A stretch of DNA of 64,000 bases from positions 310,001 to 374,000 of the forward strand of contig CALSSW010000001.1 in the NCBI GenBank assembly GCA_943789105.1, read 5' to 3'. This document shows positions 10,090-19,139 of this stretch, in pieces. The notes beneath the pieces were generated by a model. It did not search any database. It had not been told where the DNA came from and saw only the letters and a list, made by a program, of their open reading frames with translations. This DNA comes from an uncultured Ulvibacter sp. (lineage in GTDB: Bacteria; Bacteroidota; Bacteroidia; Flavobacteriales; Flavobacteriaceae). Every line of letters starts with the position of its first letter. The first letter of the stretch is position 1. Position numbers and translations under genes: made by a program.

Positions 10090-10142
10090 TGGTTAAATCT
10101 TTTGAGATTTCTTAGTAAGATTTTGTATAAAATGTATTCCCT

Positions 10143-11471
10143 ATGTTTGATAATTTAAGTGATAAGTTAGATAAAGCCCTTCATGTGCTCAAAGGCCATG
10201 GAAGCATTACAGAGGTAAATGTTGCAGAAACGCTAAAAGAGGTGCGTCGTGCCCTTTTGGATGCCGATGTTAATTTTAAAATAGCCAAAGACTTTACCAA
10301 GACAGTAAAGCAAAAAGCGCTTGGTCAAAACGTGTTGACATCCCTACAACCTAGCCAGTTAATGGTTAAGATAGTAAAGGATGAGCTTACAGCCCTAATG
10401 GGTGGAGATGCCTCTGGTATTAATTTAAAAGGGTCTCCAAGTGTTATTTTAATGTCTGGTTTGCAGGGAAGTGGTAAAACTACATTTTCTGGTAAACTGG
10501 CCAATTATTTAAAAACTAAAAAAAGCAAGAATCCTTTACTGGTTGCCTGTGATGTATACCGTCCTGCAGCAATTAATCAACTTCATGTTGTTGGAGATCA
10601 AATAGGGGTTGAGGTATTTAGTGAACAGGGTACTATGGATCCTGTTGCTATTGCTACAAAGGCTGTTGCGCATGCAAAAGCAAACGGTTTTAACGTTGTG
10701 ATTATAGATACTGCTGGACGTTTGGCCGTAGATGAGCCAATGATGCAAGAAATAGAAAATGTACACAAAGCAATTTCTCCAAGTGAGACCTTATTTGTTG
10801 TAGATGCTATGACGGGTCAAGATGCTGTTAATACTGCCAAAACGTTTAACGATAGGCTTAATTTTGATGGGGTTATCCTTACCAAGCTCGATGGTGATAC
10901 TAGAGGTGGTGCCGCACTGTCCATAAAAAGTGTTGTAAACAAGCCTATTAAGTTTATTGGTACGGGCGAGAAGATGGATGCAATTGATGTATTCTATCCA
11001 GATCGTATGGCAGATAGAATCTTGGGTATGGGAGATGTTATTTCCTTGGTAGAAAGAGCCCAAGAGCAATTTGATGAAGGCGAGGCAAGAAAATTACAAA
11101 AGAAAATTGCCAAAAATCAATTTGGTTTTGATGATTTCTTAAAACAAATCAATCAGGTAAAGAAAATGGGAAGCATGAAAGATCTGGTTGGGATGATACC
11201 AGGTGCTGGAAAAGCCATGAAAGATGTAGATATAGATGATGATGCCTTCAAGCACATAGAAGCCATTATTCATTCCATGACACCATTAGAGAGAAGTGTT
11301 CCTGCAACTATCGATACAAGTCGTAAAAAACGAATTGCAAAAGGGAGTGGTACTTCTGTGCAGCAAATTAACCAATTACTCAAGCAGTTTCAGCAAATGA
11401 GTAAAATGATGAAGATGATGCAAGGTGGCGGCGGTAAAAAGATGATGCAGATGATGGGAAATATGCGCTAA
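10143..11471 (+). CDS. ffh: signal recognition particle GTPase Ffh
   Basis: Ffh binds 4.5S RNA and signal sequences and delivers ribosomes to FtsY at the membrane. The 442-residue protein has the N domain (about 1-90), the G domain with P-loop GLQGSGKTT beginning near residue 106 and the SRP GTPase motifs DTAGR and TKLDGDTRGG, and a methionine-rich M domain (about 325-442) ending in MSKMMKMMQGGGGKKMMQ. folD follows 43 bases later and is probably co-transcribed. Confidence 0.97.
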   Translation: MFDNLSDKLDKALHVLKGHGSITEVNVAETLKEVRRALLDADVNFKIAKDFTKTVKQKALGQNVLTSLQPSQLMVKIVKDELTALMGGDASGINLKGSPSVILMSGLQGSGKTTFSGKLANYLKTKKSKNPLLVACDVYRPAAINQLHVVGDQIGVEVFSEQGTMDPVAIATKAVAHAKANGFNVVIIDTAGRLAVDEPMMQEIENVHKAISPSETLFVVDAMTGQDAVNTAKTFNDRLNFDGVILTKLDGDTRGGAALSIKSVVNKPIKFIGTGEKMDAIDVFYPDRMADRILGMGDVISLVERAQEQFDEGEARKLQKKIAKNQFGFDDFLKQINQVKKMGSMKDLVGMIPGAGKAMKDVDIDDDAFKHIEAIIHSMTPLERSVPATIDTSRKKRIAKGSGTSVQQINQLLKQFQQMSKMMKMMQGGGGKKMMQMMGNMR

Positions 11472-11514
11472 ACACTATTACATTATTTTAGGTAAGAAAT
11501 ACAAAACAAAGGCT

Positions 11515-12402
11515 ATGACAATTTTAGACGGAAAAAAAGTATCAAACGATATAAAAAACGAGATTGCAGCAGAGGTTAAAAAGATGAAAGATGCTGGAGA
11601 AAAGGTACCTCATTTAGCCGCTGTAATAGTTGGGGATGATGGCGCGTCTCTAACCTACGTTGGCAGTAAAGTTCGCTCCTGTGAGCGTGTTGGTTTCGAG
11701 TCTACCATGGTGCGAATGTCTCACACCACAAGTGAGGTGGAGTTATTAGATAAAATTAAGGAGCTAAACCACAATGATGCAATTGATGGTTTTATTATCC
11801 AGCTGCCATTGCCTCCACAAATAAACACCCAGCGGGTTTTAATGGCGGTAGACCCAAGTAAAGATGTAGATGGTTTTCATCCAGAAAATTTTGGAAGAAT
11901 GGCCTTAGATATGTCCACCTTTATACCTGCCACTCCTTTTGGAATTTTAGAATTACTAGAGCGTTATAATGTAGACACAAAAGGGAAGCATACTGTTGTT
12001 ATTGGTAGAAGCCATATTGTAGGAAGGCCAATGAGTATTTTGATGAGCCGCAAAGGCTGGCCAGGAAACTCTACTGTAACCCTAACTCACAGCAATACAA
12101 AAAACATAACACAAATAATTTCTCAAGCAGATATTGTGATTTCTGCCCTAGGGGTTCCTAATTTTTTGAAAGCAGAAATGGTCAAAGATGATGCGGTTAT
12201 TATAGATGTAGGAATTACACGTGTAGATGATGCCTCTAGACCTAAAGGATATAGAATTGTTGGTGATGTAGATTTTGATGGGGTGAGCAAAAAGGCAAGT
12301 TTTATAACTCCAGTTCCTGGCGGTGTAGGGCCAATGACTATTGCCATGTTGCTAAAAAACACCCTGCTAGCCAGAGAGCAGCGTGCTATATCTAAAAACT
12401 AG
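11515..12402 (+). CDS. folD: methylenetetrahydrofolate dehydrogenase/cyclohydrolase FolD
   Basis: FolD interconverts 5,10-methylene-, methenyl- and 10-formyl-tetrahydrofolate using NADP. The 295-residue length is typical. Visible signatures are YVGSKVRSCERVG with the substrate-site tyrosine and lysine, GFIIQLPLP, DVDGFHPENFGR, the nucleotide-binding segment VVIGRSHIVGRPM, and the C-terminal TPVPGGVGPMTIAML. It lies downstream of ffh in the same direction and is followed by a strong terminator hairpin. Confidence 0.97.
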   Translation: MTILDGKKVSNDIKNEIAAEVKKMKDAGEKVPHLAAVIVGDDGASLTYVGSKVRSCERVGFESTMVRMSHTTSEVELLDKIKELNHNDAIDGFIIQLPLPPQINTQRVLMAVDPSKDVDGFHPENFGRMALDMSTFIPATPFGILELLERYNVDTKGKHTVVIGRSHIVGRPMSILMSRKGWPGNSTVTLTHSNTKNITQIISQADIVISALGVPNFLKAEMVKDDAVIIDVGITRVDDASRPKGYRIVGDVDFDGVSKKASFITPVPGGVGPMTIAMLLKNTLLAREQRAISKN

Positions 12403-12422
12403 AACACCTCTACAGTACTATT

Positions 12423-12457
12423 AAAAAGCCCTTTAGAAGATACCTAAAGGGCTTTTT
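12423..12457. terminator. bidirectional rho-independent terminator
   Basis: Perfect 14-base arms AAAAAGCCCTTTAG (12423-12436) and CTAAAGGGCTTTTT (12444-12457) enclose a 7-base loop, with A and T runs on opposite sides. It lies between folD (+) and the convergent VOC gene (-) and can serve both. Confidence 0.9.
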
Positions 12458-12512
12458 TTATGTGTTTTATTGAAATTAGGGCTGTATATCTATACAGGCT
12501 CTCTTTAACTTT

Positions 12513-12935
12513 TTAACTAGCAAATAGCTGGCTTGGATCTGCAAATGCTTTAAACTCTAGTGCATTTGCGCTAGGGTCTTTAAAAAACATGGTTGCTTGT
12601 TCTCCTACAAGGCCTTTAAATCTTGTGCAGGGTGCTATGATAAACTCGACGTTTTTTTCTTGAAGTTGTTTTGCCAGCTCATTGAAAGTATCCATATCAA
12701 GCACCACACCAAAATGAGGGATGGGAACCTCTTTTCCATCTACTGTATTTGTTGGAGCTTTGGGTCGTGTGTCCTGTTTTAGATGAATAACAAGCTGGTG
12801 TCCAAAGAAATTAAAATCTACCCAATGCTCACTGCTTCTTCCTTCTTTGCAGCCTAGGGTATCTCTGTAAAATGTTCTGCAACTTGCTAAGTCATTAACG
12901 GGGATGGCTAGATGGAAAGGCGAGGGTGTGTGCAT
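12513..12935 (-). CDS. VOC-family (glyoxalase/bleomycin-resistance-like) protein
   Basis: This is a 140-residue cytoplasmic protein with the paired beta-alpha-beta-beta-beta fold of the vicinal oxygen chelate superfamily. The first module starts HLAIPVNDLASCRTFYRDTLG and the second carries HFGVVLDMDTF and FFKDPSANALEFKAF. Histidine and glutamate at the ends of these strands are candidate metal ligands. The substrate is unknown. The next gene upstream on the same strand, encoding a lipoprotein, ends 32 bases before this start. Confidence 0.88.
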   Translation of the reverse strand: MHTPSPFHLAIPVNDLASCRTFYRDTLGCKEGRSSEHWVDFNFFGHQLVIHLKQDTRPKAPTNTVDGKEVPIPHFGVVLDMDTFNELAKQLQEKNVEFIIAPCTRFKGLVGEQATMFFKDPSANALEFKAFADPSQLFAS

Positions 12936-12967
12936 AGCTTTAAGATCTATATTAAAAGTTTACGTTG

Positions 12968-13528
12968 TTACTGACCCTCCCAGGCAATCATAAAGTACTT
13001 AAAGGTAGCGCTTTGTGGTATTTGAGATGCTTCAATGGTTACGTTAGGATTATATCTTAGGTTTTCTGGTAGTTGTTTTTTGTCTATGGTGATAAACACA
13101 TCACTATCTTTTAAAAAGATAACAACAGCATCTATACTTGTTTGGAGTCCAGAAACTTCATAGTTGTCTTTAATGTCTTTAAAGGTGCTATTTATAGATA
13201 GCCCTTTGCTTGTTTTATATCTAGGGTCATACACTCTTAGGGTGTTTATGGTTGCATCAGGACTGTTCAGGTTGTCTGGAGATAACCCTAGTAGTTTGCT
13301 GCCATCTTTTGAAAACACTTCTACTTCGCCTTGAAGGGCATCACCTGGGCTACTATTTGAGAGGGGTACAATACTGTCATTTGCAAAGACAGTTTTTAGT
13401 TGTTTTAGGGTAGTTTGGCTTGTGAGTGTCCCAATAGCACCATTGGTTATAGTAAAGGCGTCTTTTTTATTTGTGCATTGTACAGATAGTAAAGCGGCTA
13501 GGGCTGTTATAATAATAGCTTTTTTCAT
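12968..13528 (-). CDS. hypothetical lipoprotein
   Basis: This is a 186-residue protein with a lipoprotein signal peptide whose lipobox cysteine is in LLSVQC (residue 18). The rest is a soluble domain of alternating strands, such as FTITNGAIGTLTS and GDALQGEVEVFSKDGSKLLG, and is expected to sit in the periplasm attached to a membrane. I do not recognise the family. It precedes the VOC gene on the same strand and may be co-transcribed with it. Confidence 0.7.
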   Translation of the reverse strand: MKKAIIITALAALLSVQCTNKKDAFTITNGAIGTLTSQTTLKQLKTVFANDSIVPLSNSSPGDALQGEVEVFSKDGSKLLGLSPDNLNSPDATINTLRVYDPRYKTSKGLSINSTFKDIKDNYEVSGLQTSIDAVVIFLKDSDVFITIDKKQLPENLRYNPNVTIEASQIPQSATFKYFMIAWEGQ

Positions 13529-13757
13529 TATTTGGTTTTGGTTGTTTATGAGTTAATCTGGTAGTTGGTTGAGGTGAGTACTTTTAATTTTTTATAAAAA
13601 TAACAATTGTATCCTGTCTTGTAAAACAATATAGTCTTTAGTTTTATGGCAAAGTATAATAGGTTGTTTTAATGTGCCAATTTAAAGAGAGGTACTCCTG
13701 TTTTGACTTGAACATATGTGTACCCATCGTTGATAATTATACTATCTTTGCTCGCGT

Positions 13758-14387
13758 ATGCAAAAAGAGATTCAAGAGCAAGTAAATAAAGGTATGATGC
13801 TTCCACTTATGGAAGAGTTTTATACCATTCAAGGAGAGGGATATCACAAAGGTACTGCAGCTTATTTTATTAGAGTTGGAGGCTGTGATGTAGGTTGTCA
13901 TTGGTGTGATGTAAAAGAAAGCTGGAACCCTGAGAGCCATCCCCCAACGGCCATTAAGGCTATTGCGCAAAATGCAAATAAATACTCCAAGACTATTGTT
14001 ATAACTGGTGGAGAACCCCTCACCTGGGACATGGGCCCTCTCACATCCCTGTTAAAACAAAAGGGCATGAATACCCATATAGAAACCTCTGGAGCCTACC
14101 CTTTGTCTGGCTCTTGGGATTGGATTTGTTTGTCTCCAAAAAAAATGAAGTTACCTACCCAACAGGTTTACAAGGCAGCTCACGAGTTAAAAGTAATTAT
14201 ATATAATAAAAACGATTTCAAATTTGCCGAAGAGCAAGCTGCAAAGGTAGGGGGTGATTGTATTTTATACTTGCAGCCAGAATGGAGTAAAAGGGAAACT
14301 ATGATTCCTCAAATTGTAGACTATGTTATGGCAAACCCCAAGTGGATGGTGTCTTTGCAAACTCACAAGTATTTAAATATTCCGTAA
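13758..14387 (+). CDS. queE: 7-carboxy-7-deazaguanine synthase QueE (radical SAM)
   Basis: QueE converts 6-carboxytetrahydropterin to 7-carboxy-7-deazaguanine in queuosine biosynthesis. The 209-residue protein has the substrate segment FYTIQGEGYHKGTAAYFIRV, followed by the radical-SAM iron-sulfur motif CDVGCHWC (CxxxCxxC) and the SAM-binding segment ITGGEPLTW. A -7-like TATCTTTG at 13743-13750 ends only 7 bases before the ATG, so the mRNA may have almost no leader; no well-spaced -33 element was found. Confidence 0.93.
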   Translation: MQKEIQEQVNKGMMLPLMEEFYTIQGEGYHKGTAAYFIRVGGCDVGCHWCDVKESWNPESHPPTAIKAIAQNANKYSKTIVITGGEPLTWDMGPLTSLLKQKGMNTHIETSGAYPLSGSWDWICLSPKKMKLPTQQVYKAAHELKVIIYNKNDFKFAEEQAAKVGGDCILYLQPEWSKRETMIPQIVDYVMANPKWMVSLQTHKYLNIP

Positions 14388-14388
14388 G

Positions 14389-14631
14389 CTATTTTTCTTG
14401 GTATAATTGCCCTCTGTGTGGTTTAAGACGCTCTTTTAAATCATCCATGTGTTTTTTCTCTACCACCAAATAAGCAATATGGTGCATATCATGAACATTC
14501 TCTAGACCACAAAGTGTGTTTTCTAGTTTTTCTGAACGCGAAAATTCTTCCAGGTGTATGATATGGTGCGCCGCAGTTTGAGAGGCGTTAGGGCCTTTAA
14601 AGTCCCAAATTAATTTAATGCGTTGATTCAT
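14389..14631 (-). CDS. conserved hypothetical protein, 80 residues
   Basis: This small soluble protein is rich in histidine (AAHHIIHLEEF, VHDMHHIAYLV), suggesting a possible metal site, though this is inference. It has no signal peptide. It is convergent with queE, with only one base between the stop codons, and divergent from the PPIase operon. I do not recognise the family, but the compact placement and a full-length frame bounded by neighbours suggest a real gene. Confidence 0.6.
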   Translation of the reverse strand: MNQRIKLIWDFKGPNASQTAAHHIIHLEEFSRSEKLENTLCGLENVHDMHHIAYLVVEKKHMDDLKERLKPHRGQLYQEK

Positions 14632-14724
14632 GTTTTACTGGTTCAAATACCCTTGCAAAGTTACTTCTTTTTTTAAAGGCTTTTGTATGCACTTTAATAG
14701 CTAGTATTGCGTTATTAATTTGAT

Positions 14725-14754
14725 TTGTTTACTAGTGGCAAATTGTTATTTTTG
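14725..14754 (+). promoter_or_regulatory. Bacteroidetes-type promoter of the PPIase operon
   Basis: TTG at 14725-14727 (within TTTG) and TATTTTTG at 14747-14754 are spaced by 19 bases, matching the -33/-7 consensus. The element lies 60 bases before the start of the first parvulin gene. Confidence 0.65.
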
Positions 14755-14814
14755 TTTGCGTAGTTACTCTGTAAATTTTTTAGAAAAACACATTTTAAAA
14801 CACTCTCTTTTTTT

Positions 14815-16776
14815 ATGAAAAAAATCATTCTTGTTTGCGCATTACTCTCCTTTGTGTTTGCAGCACAATCTCAATCTAAAAGAGATATTATTCTTACCAT
14901 TGAGAATACTCCTGTTTACAAACAAGAGTTTTTAAGGGTGTATAAAAAAAACCTAGATTTGGTAAAGGACTCTTCTGAGAAATCTGTGGATGGTTATCTA
15001 GAGTTGTTTGTAGACTATAAATTAAAAGTGCGGGAGGCCTATGCTCAAAAACTCGATCAGGGAAAAGCATACAAAAAAGAATTTGAAAAATACCGTGCTC
15101 AGTTATCTAGAAATTATTTGTTTGAACAAAAAATTGAAGAAGACATGGCCCTTGAGGCTTATGAGCGCTCTAAAGAGCAGGTAAATGCGCAGCATGTTTT
15201 AATTATGGTTGGCTATGACGCTTTACCTCAAGACACACTTGTGGCATACAATAAGGCTGTAGAGGTGATGCAAAAGGCAAAAAATGGTGAGGATTTCACA
15301 GAATTAGTGCTTCAGTACTCTGAGGAGCCAAACACTAAAGAACAAAAAGGCAATCTAGGTTATTTTTCTGCTTTTGCGATGCTATATCCTTTCGAGAACG
15401 CTGCCTATAATACCAAAGTAGGTGATATTTCTGATATTACAAGAACCAGTTATGGCTATCATGTTATTAAAGTTTTAGACAGAAGACCAACAGGAAATGA
15501 AATTATAGTCTCACATATTATGGTTTCTAATAAAAATGACAACCCTAATTTTGATCCTCAAGAGAGAATAAACGAATTATACCAATTACTAAATCAAGGA
15601 CAGAAATTTGAAGACTTGGCCAAGCAATTCTCTGAAGATAAAAACTCTGGTGTCTCTGGAGGCAAACTAAAGCCTTTTACAAGAGGAAAGTTAAGAGCCC
15701 CTAAGTTTGAGAAGGCTGCCTTTGCATTAAGTACCCCCGGAGATATTTCTAAACCTGTTGCCTCTTCTTTTGGGTGGCACATCATACGTCTGGAGGCGAT
15801 CAGTGAACCAAAAACTTTTGAGCAGCAAAGAGATAGGCTTTTAGCTCAAGGCAATAGAGGAGAAAGATTAATGGCTGTGACCTCAGAAATAAGAAGTAAA
15901 ATAAAAGATAAATACGGTTACACAAATGATCCTGCCTATGCTAGCTTTTTTAATCAATTTGTAGATAAAGAAATTTTCAATAGAAGGTGGAGCTATGATA
16001 CCCTAAACCCTACACTTGATAATGTAATTTTTACAATTGGAAACACAAATTTTTACTACAGAGATTTTGCAGCGCATTTGGCAGTTAGACAAAAAAGACC
16101 GTTACCAACATCTGTAAAGACTATAGAAAGCAGTGTAAGGTACATATATGATGATTTTGAAACCGTAGTGCTACAAGATTATTTTAGAGATAAACTAGAA
16201 GAAGAAAACCTTGACTACGCCGCTGTGATTAGTGAATATAGAGATGGTCTGCTTATTTTTGATGTGATGGAAAAAAACATCTGGAGTGCTATAAAAACAG
16301 ATACCCTAGCCCTGCAAAACTATTACCAGAAAAACAAAGCTAGCTATCTTTGGCAAGATAGAGTGAGCGCTACTATTTTAACAAGTAACCAAAGAGCAGC
16401 ACTTGATGAGTCTAAGGCTTTGCTAGAGCAAGGAAAAACACCTCTAGAGGTAAAAGAACTGCTCAATAGCGATGCTACTTTAAGAGTTTTACTCTCCGAA
16501 GGGACCTTTGAAAAAGGAGATAAACAACTGCCAGAAAATTTTGAGTTTGTTGCAGGTGTATCAAAAATTTATAAAGATCAAGGGGGCTATGCTTTGGTGC
16601 AAGTAGACGAGGTATTACCTGCTAGCGAAAAATCTTTTAAAGAGGTAAGAGGCAGTGTGATGAGCAAATACCAAGTAAAACTCGAAGCCTCTTGGATGCA
16701 AAGTCTTAGAGATAAGTACCCTGTTGTGGTACATAAAAAAACACTTAAAAAAATCAAAAAAGAACTTAAAAAATAA
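14815..16776 (+). CDS. periplasmic peptidylprolyl isomerase with two parvulin domains
   Basis: This is a 653-residue secreted foldase with a signal peptide ending at AQSQ. Two consecutive PpiC/parvulin rotamase domains lie at about residues 115-220 (AQHVLIMVG ... YGYHVIKVLD) and 225-330 (VSHIMVSN ... FGWHIIRLE). The long C-terminal part (about 330-650) is helical and ends in a lysine-rich tail. By analogy with SurA/PrsA proteins it probably assists outer-membrane or secreted protein folding. It is the first of three overlapping genes; its TAA shares a base with the next ATG. Confidence 0.87.
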   Translation: MKKIILVCALLSFVFAAQSQSKRDIILTIENTPVYKQEFLRVYKKNLDLVKDSSEKSVDGYLELFVDYKLKVREAYAQKLDQGKAYKKEFEKYRAQLSRNYLFEQKIEEDMALEAYERSKEQVNAQHVLIMVGYDALPQDTLVAYNKAVEVMQKAKNGEDFTELVLQYSEEPNTKEQKGNLGYFSAFAMLYPFENAAYNTKVGDISDITRTSYGYHVIKVLDRRPTGNEIIVSHIMVSNKNDNPNFDPQERINELYQLLNQGQKFEDLAKQFSEDKNSGVSGGKLKPFTRGKLRAPKFEKAAFALSTPGDISKPVASSFGWHIIRLEAISEPKTFEQQRDRLLAQGNRGERLMAVTSEIRSKIKDKYGYTNDPAYASFFNQFVDKEIFNRRWSYDTLNPTLDNVIFTIGNTNFYYRDFAAHLAVRQKRPLPTSVKTIESSVRYIYDDFETVVLQDYFRDKLEEENLDYAAVISEYRDGLLIFDVMEKNIWSAIKTDTLALQNYYQKNKASYLWQDRVSATILTSNQRAALDESKALLEQGKTPLEVKELLNSDATLRVLLSEGTFEKGDKQLPENFEFVAGVSKIYKDQGGYALVQVDEVLPASEKSFKEVRGSVMSKYQVKLEASWMQSLRDKYPVVVHKKTLKKIKKELKK

Positions 16777-17630
16777 TGGCTAGACTTCTTTTTATATTGA
16801 TTTTATGTATGGGGGTAATTGGGTGTGATTTTTTGGAGCCTAAGAGCCTCAAAGAACCAGTAGCTAGAGTAAACAACACCTATTTATACCAAGAAGATAT
16901 ACAGGCATTAATTTCAGAAAACACCACAAAACAAGATAGTATTAGTATAGTTGCCAACTATATCCAACGATGGGCCACGCAACAGCTGCTTATAGATCAA
17001 GCAAACATTAACCTGCCCCAGCAGCAAATAGATGACTACCAGGGTATGGTGGAGGAGTATAGAAACGATTTGTTTGCAGAGGCCTACAAAGGCGCTATCG
17101 TATCTAAACTTTTAGACAGTACTATAACCCGGGAAGAGTACTCCTTGTTTTACCAACAAAATAAAGCGAACTTCACGCTAAAGGAAGAAATTTTTAAGTT
17201 GCGATACATACATCTGGATGCTAGTTTTCCCTCTATTTCTGAAACAAAGCAAAAATTGCGTCGTTTTAATACTGAAGATGTTGCAGCTCTGCAGGGCAGT
17301 AGTTTAGAGTATAAGGGAGCTAACTTTAATGACTCTGTTTGGGTTAAAAAAGAAACCTTGTTAAGGCAGCTCCCCGTAATTAGAACCAAAGAATCTAAGG
17401 TTCTAAAAAAAGCAACTTTCTCACAATTAGAAGATTCATTAGGAGTATATTTGCTCAAAATTGAAGACGTGCTATCTCCCAATCAAACACCACCTTTGCA
17501 ATACATTAAACCTATAATTAAAGAAATTATTTTAAATAAAAGAACCCTAGAGCTTGTCAAGGAGCTAGAAAAAGACATTACTAAAGATGCAGTTAAAAAC
17601 AAAAACTTTGAAGTGTATACCCAAAAATAG
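16776..17630 (+). CDS. SurA-like periplasmic lipoprotein without clear rotamase domain
   Basis: This 284-residue protein has a short signal peptide with lipobox-like MGVIGC (cysteine 17), so it is probably membrane anchored. The N-terminal half (VARVNNTYLYQEDIQALI) resembles the SurA N-terminal chaperone region, while the remainder lacks an obvious complete parvulin domain. It starts by a one-base overlap with the previous stop and overlaps the next gene by 44 bases, so the three are translated as a unit. It may be a partner chaperone rather than an active isomerase; that is inference. Confidence 0.75.
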   Translation: MARLLFILILCMGVIGCDFLEPKSLKEPVARVNNTYLYQEDIQALISENTTKQDSISIVANYIQRWATQQLLIDQANINLPQQQIDDYQGMVEEYRNDLFAEAYKGAIVSKLLDSTITREEYSLFYQQNKANFTLKEEIFKLRYIHLDASFPSISETKQKLRRFNTEDVAALQGSSLEYKGANFNDSVWVKKETLLRQLPVIRTKESKVLKKATFSQLEDSLGVYLLKIEDVLSPNQTPPLQYIKPIIKEIILNKRTLELVKELEKDITKDAVKNKNFEVYTQK

Positions 17631-19062
17631 TATTGCAATACTTTTGTTACTGTGTGCTCAAACCTTTATGGTTGGCCAAGAGGTAATTGCTGTAGATAGT
17701 ACAGGGGTTGCCAGAGAAAAGCCATTATTAGAAATTACCAGCACCCCAAAACAAAGTGATTCTGTACTGCCTTTTAAACCCTACAAGGCAGAAGGAGTTT
17801 CTGCAGTTATTGGTGGCTATGTGGTTTTGGACAGTGATATAGATAAGAGTTATCTAGAATTCAAGCAAAATGGTGTCTCTGTGGAGGAGATAACCAGATG
17901 TGAGCTACTAGGTAAGTTAATGGAAGATAAATTATACCTCCATCAAGCAAAGCAGGATAGTATTACTATTTCTGACGCAGAGATAAACCCGCAAGTAGAT
18001 CAGCTAGTGCAATACATGGTTGGCCAACTTGGGAGTGAAGAAAAGGTAGTTGCCTACTACCGTAAAGATAATTTATTTCAGCTTAAAAGTGATTTACTGA
18101 AAGCCAAAAGAGAGATAGAACTGGCAAAACGTATGCAGGCTAAAGTGGTAGAAGTGGTTGAGGTAACTCCAGAGGAGATCTCTGTGTTTTTTAATAGTAT
18201 ACCTCAAGATGAGCGTCCAGTATTTAGTGCAGAGGTTGAGGTGGCTCAAATTGTTGTGGAGCCTAAATTTTCTAAACAAGCCACACAAGGGGTTTTAGAT
18301 AGACTCAACGAATTGAGAGAAGATATTGTGGAGGGAGGTTCTAGTTTTGCTACAAAGGCTGTTTTGTATTCTAAGGATGGGGCTGCCTCAAGAGGAGGAT
18401 TACTGCCAAGTATGCGCCGAGGTGATCCTTATTCTAAGATTTTTAAAGATGTTGCCTTCTCATTACTTGAAGGTGAAGTAAGTGAGCCGTTTGAGTCAGA
18501 ATTTGGATTTCATATCCTTAAGGTAGACAAAATTCGTGGACAAGAAATAGATGTACGTCATATCATTTTATTTCCAGAATTAACCAATGCTGCTATTAAT
18601 GAGGCAAAAGACCGAATAGAAAAAATTAGAACCAGTATTATCAATGACAGCATATCCTTTGGTAGAGCTGCTCGTCTATACTCTGATGATACCAACACTC
18701 GTAACAATGGAGGGCAGTTAGTGAACCCTTCTAACCAAGATACCCGTTTTGATTTAACAAAGATGGATCCAACCCTAAGTGCTCAGGTATACAATCTAGC
18801 TGAAAATGAAGTTTCAAAAATATTTGTTGACCAAGATAGAACCGGTAAAAAGACCTACAAGTTTTTAACGGTAACAAAAAAGTACGAAGAGCATCCTGCA
18901 GATTTCATAAAAGACTACGAGAAAATTAAATCTCTAGCCCTGCGTCAAAAACAAATCAAGACCATTGAGCAGTGGCAAGAACAAAAAATCAAAGAAACCT
19001 ACATAAATGTAAATAAGGATTACAGAGAATGTGTTTTTGCAAGTGATTGGGTAAAGAAATAG
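17587..19062 (+). CDS. SurA-like periplasmic peptidylprolyl isomerase
   Basis: This 491-residue secreted protein carries a signal peptide in the first 31 residues (ending near FMVGQ). It has an N-terminal SurA-like chaperone region (AVIGGYVVLDSDIDKSYLEF), and two PpiC rotamase domains at about residues 215-315 (FGFHILKVDKIRGQ) and 317-435 (VRHIILFPEL). This is the classical SurA layout and suggests a role in outer-membrane protein assembly. The start inside the previous gene is kept because a later start would remove the signal peptide. Confidence 0.88.
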   Translation: MQLKTKTLKCIPKNSIAILLLLCAQTFMVGQEVIAVDSTGVAREKPLLEITSTPKQSDSVLPFKPYKAEGVSAVIGGYVVLDSDIDKSYLEFKQNGVSVEEITRCELLGKLMEDKLYLHQAKQDSITISDAEINPQVDQLVQYMVGQLGSEEKVVAYYRKDNLFQLKSDLLKAKREIELAKRMQAKVVEVVEVTPEEISVFFNSIPQDERPVFSAEVEVAQIVVEPKFSKQATQGVLDRLNELREDIVEGGSSFATKAVLYSKDGAASRGGLLPSMRRGDPYSKIFKDVAFSLLEGEVSEPFESEFGFHILKVDKIRGQEIDVRHIILFPELTNAAINEAKDRIEKIRTSIINDSISFGRAARLYSDDTNTRNNGGQLVNPSNQDTRFDLTKMDPTLSAQVYNLAENEVSKIFVDQDRTGKKTYKFLTVTKKYEEHPADFIKDYEKIKSLALRQKQIKTIEQWQEQKIKETYINVNKDYRECVFASDWVKK

Positions 19063-19139
19063 CGCTCACTGGTAAAAAGGTATTTTTTGATCTTGTTTTT
19101 TACTCGAAATTAACCTAAGATAAATTTATTTTATAGCAT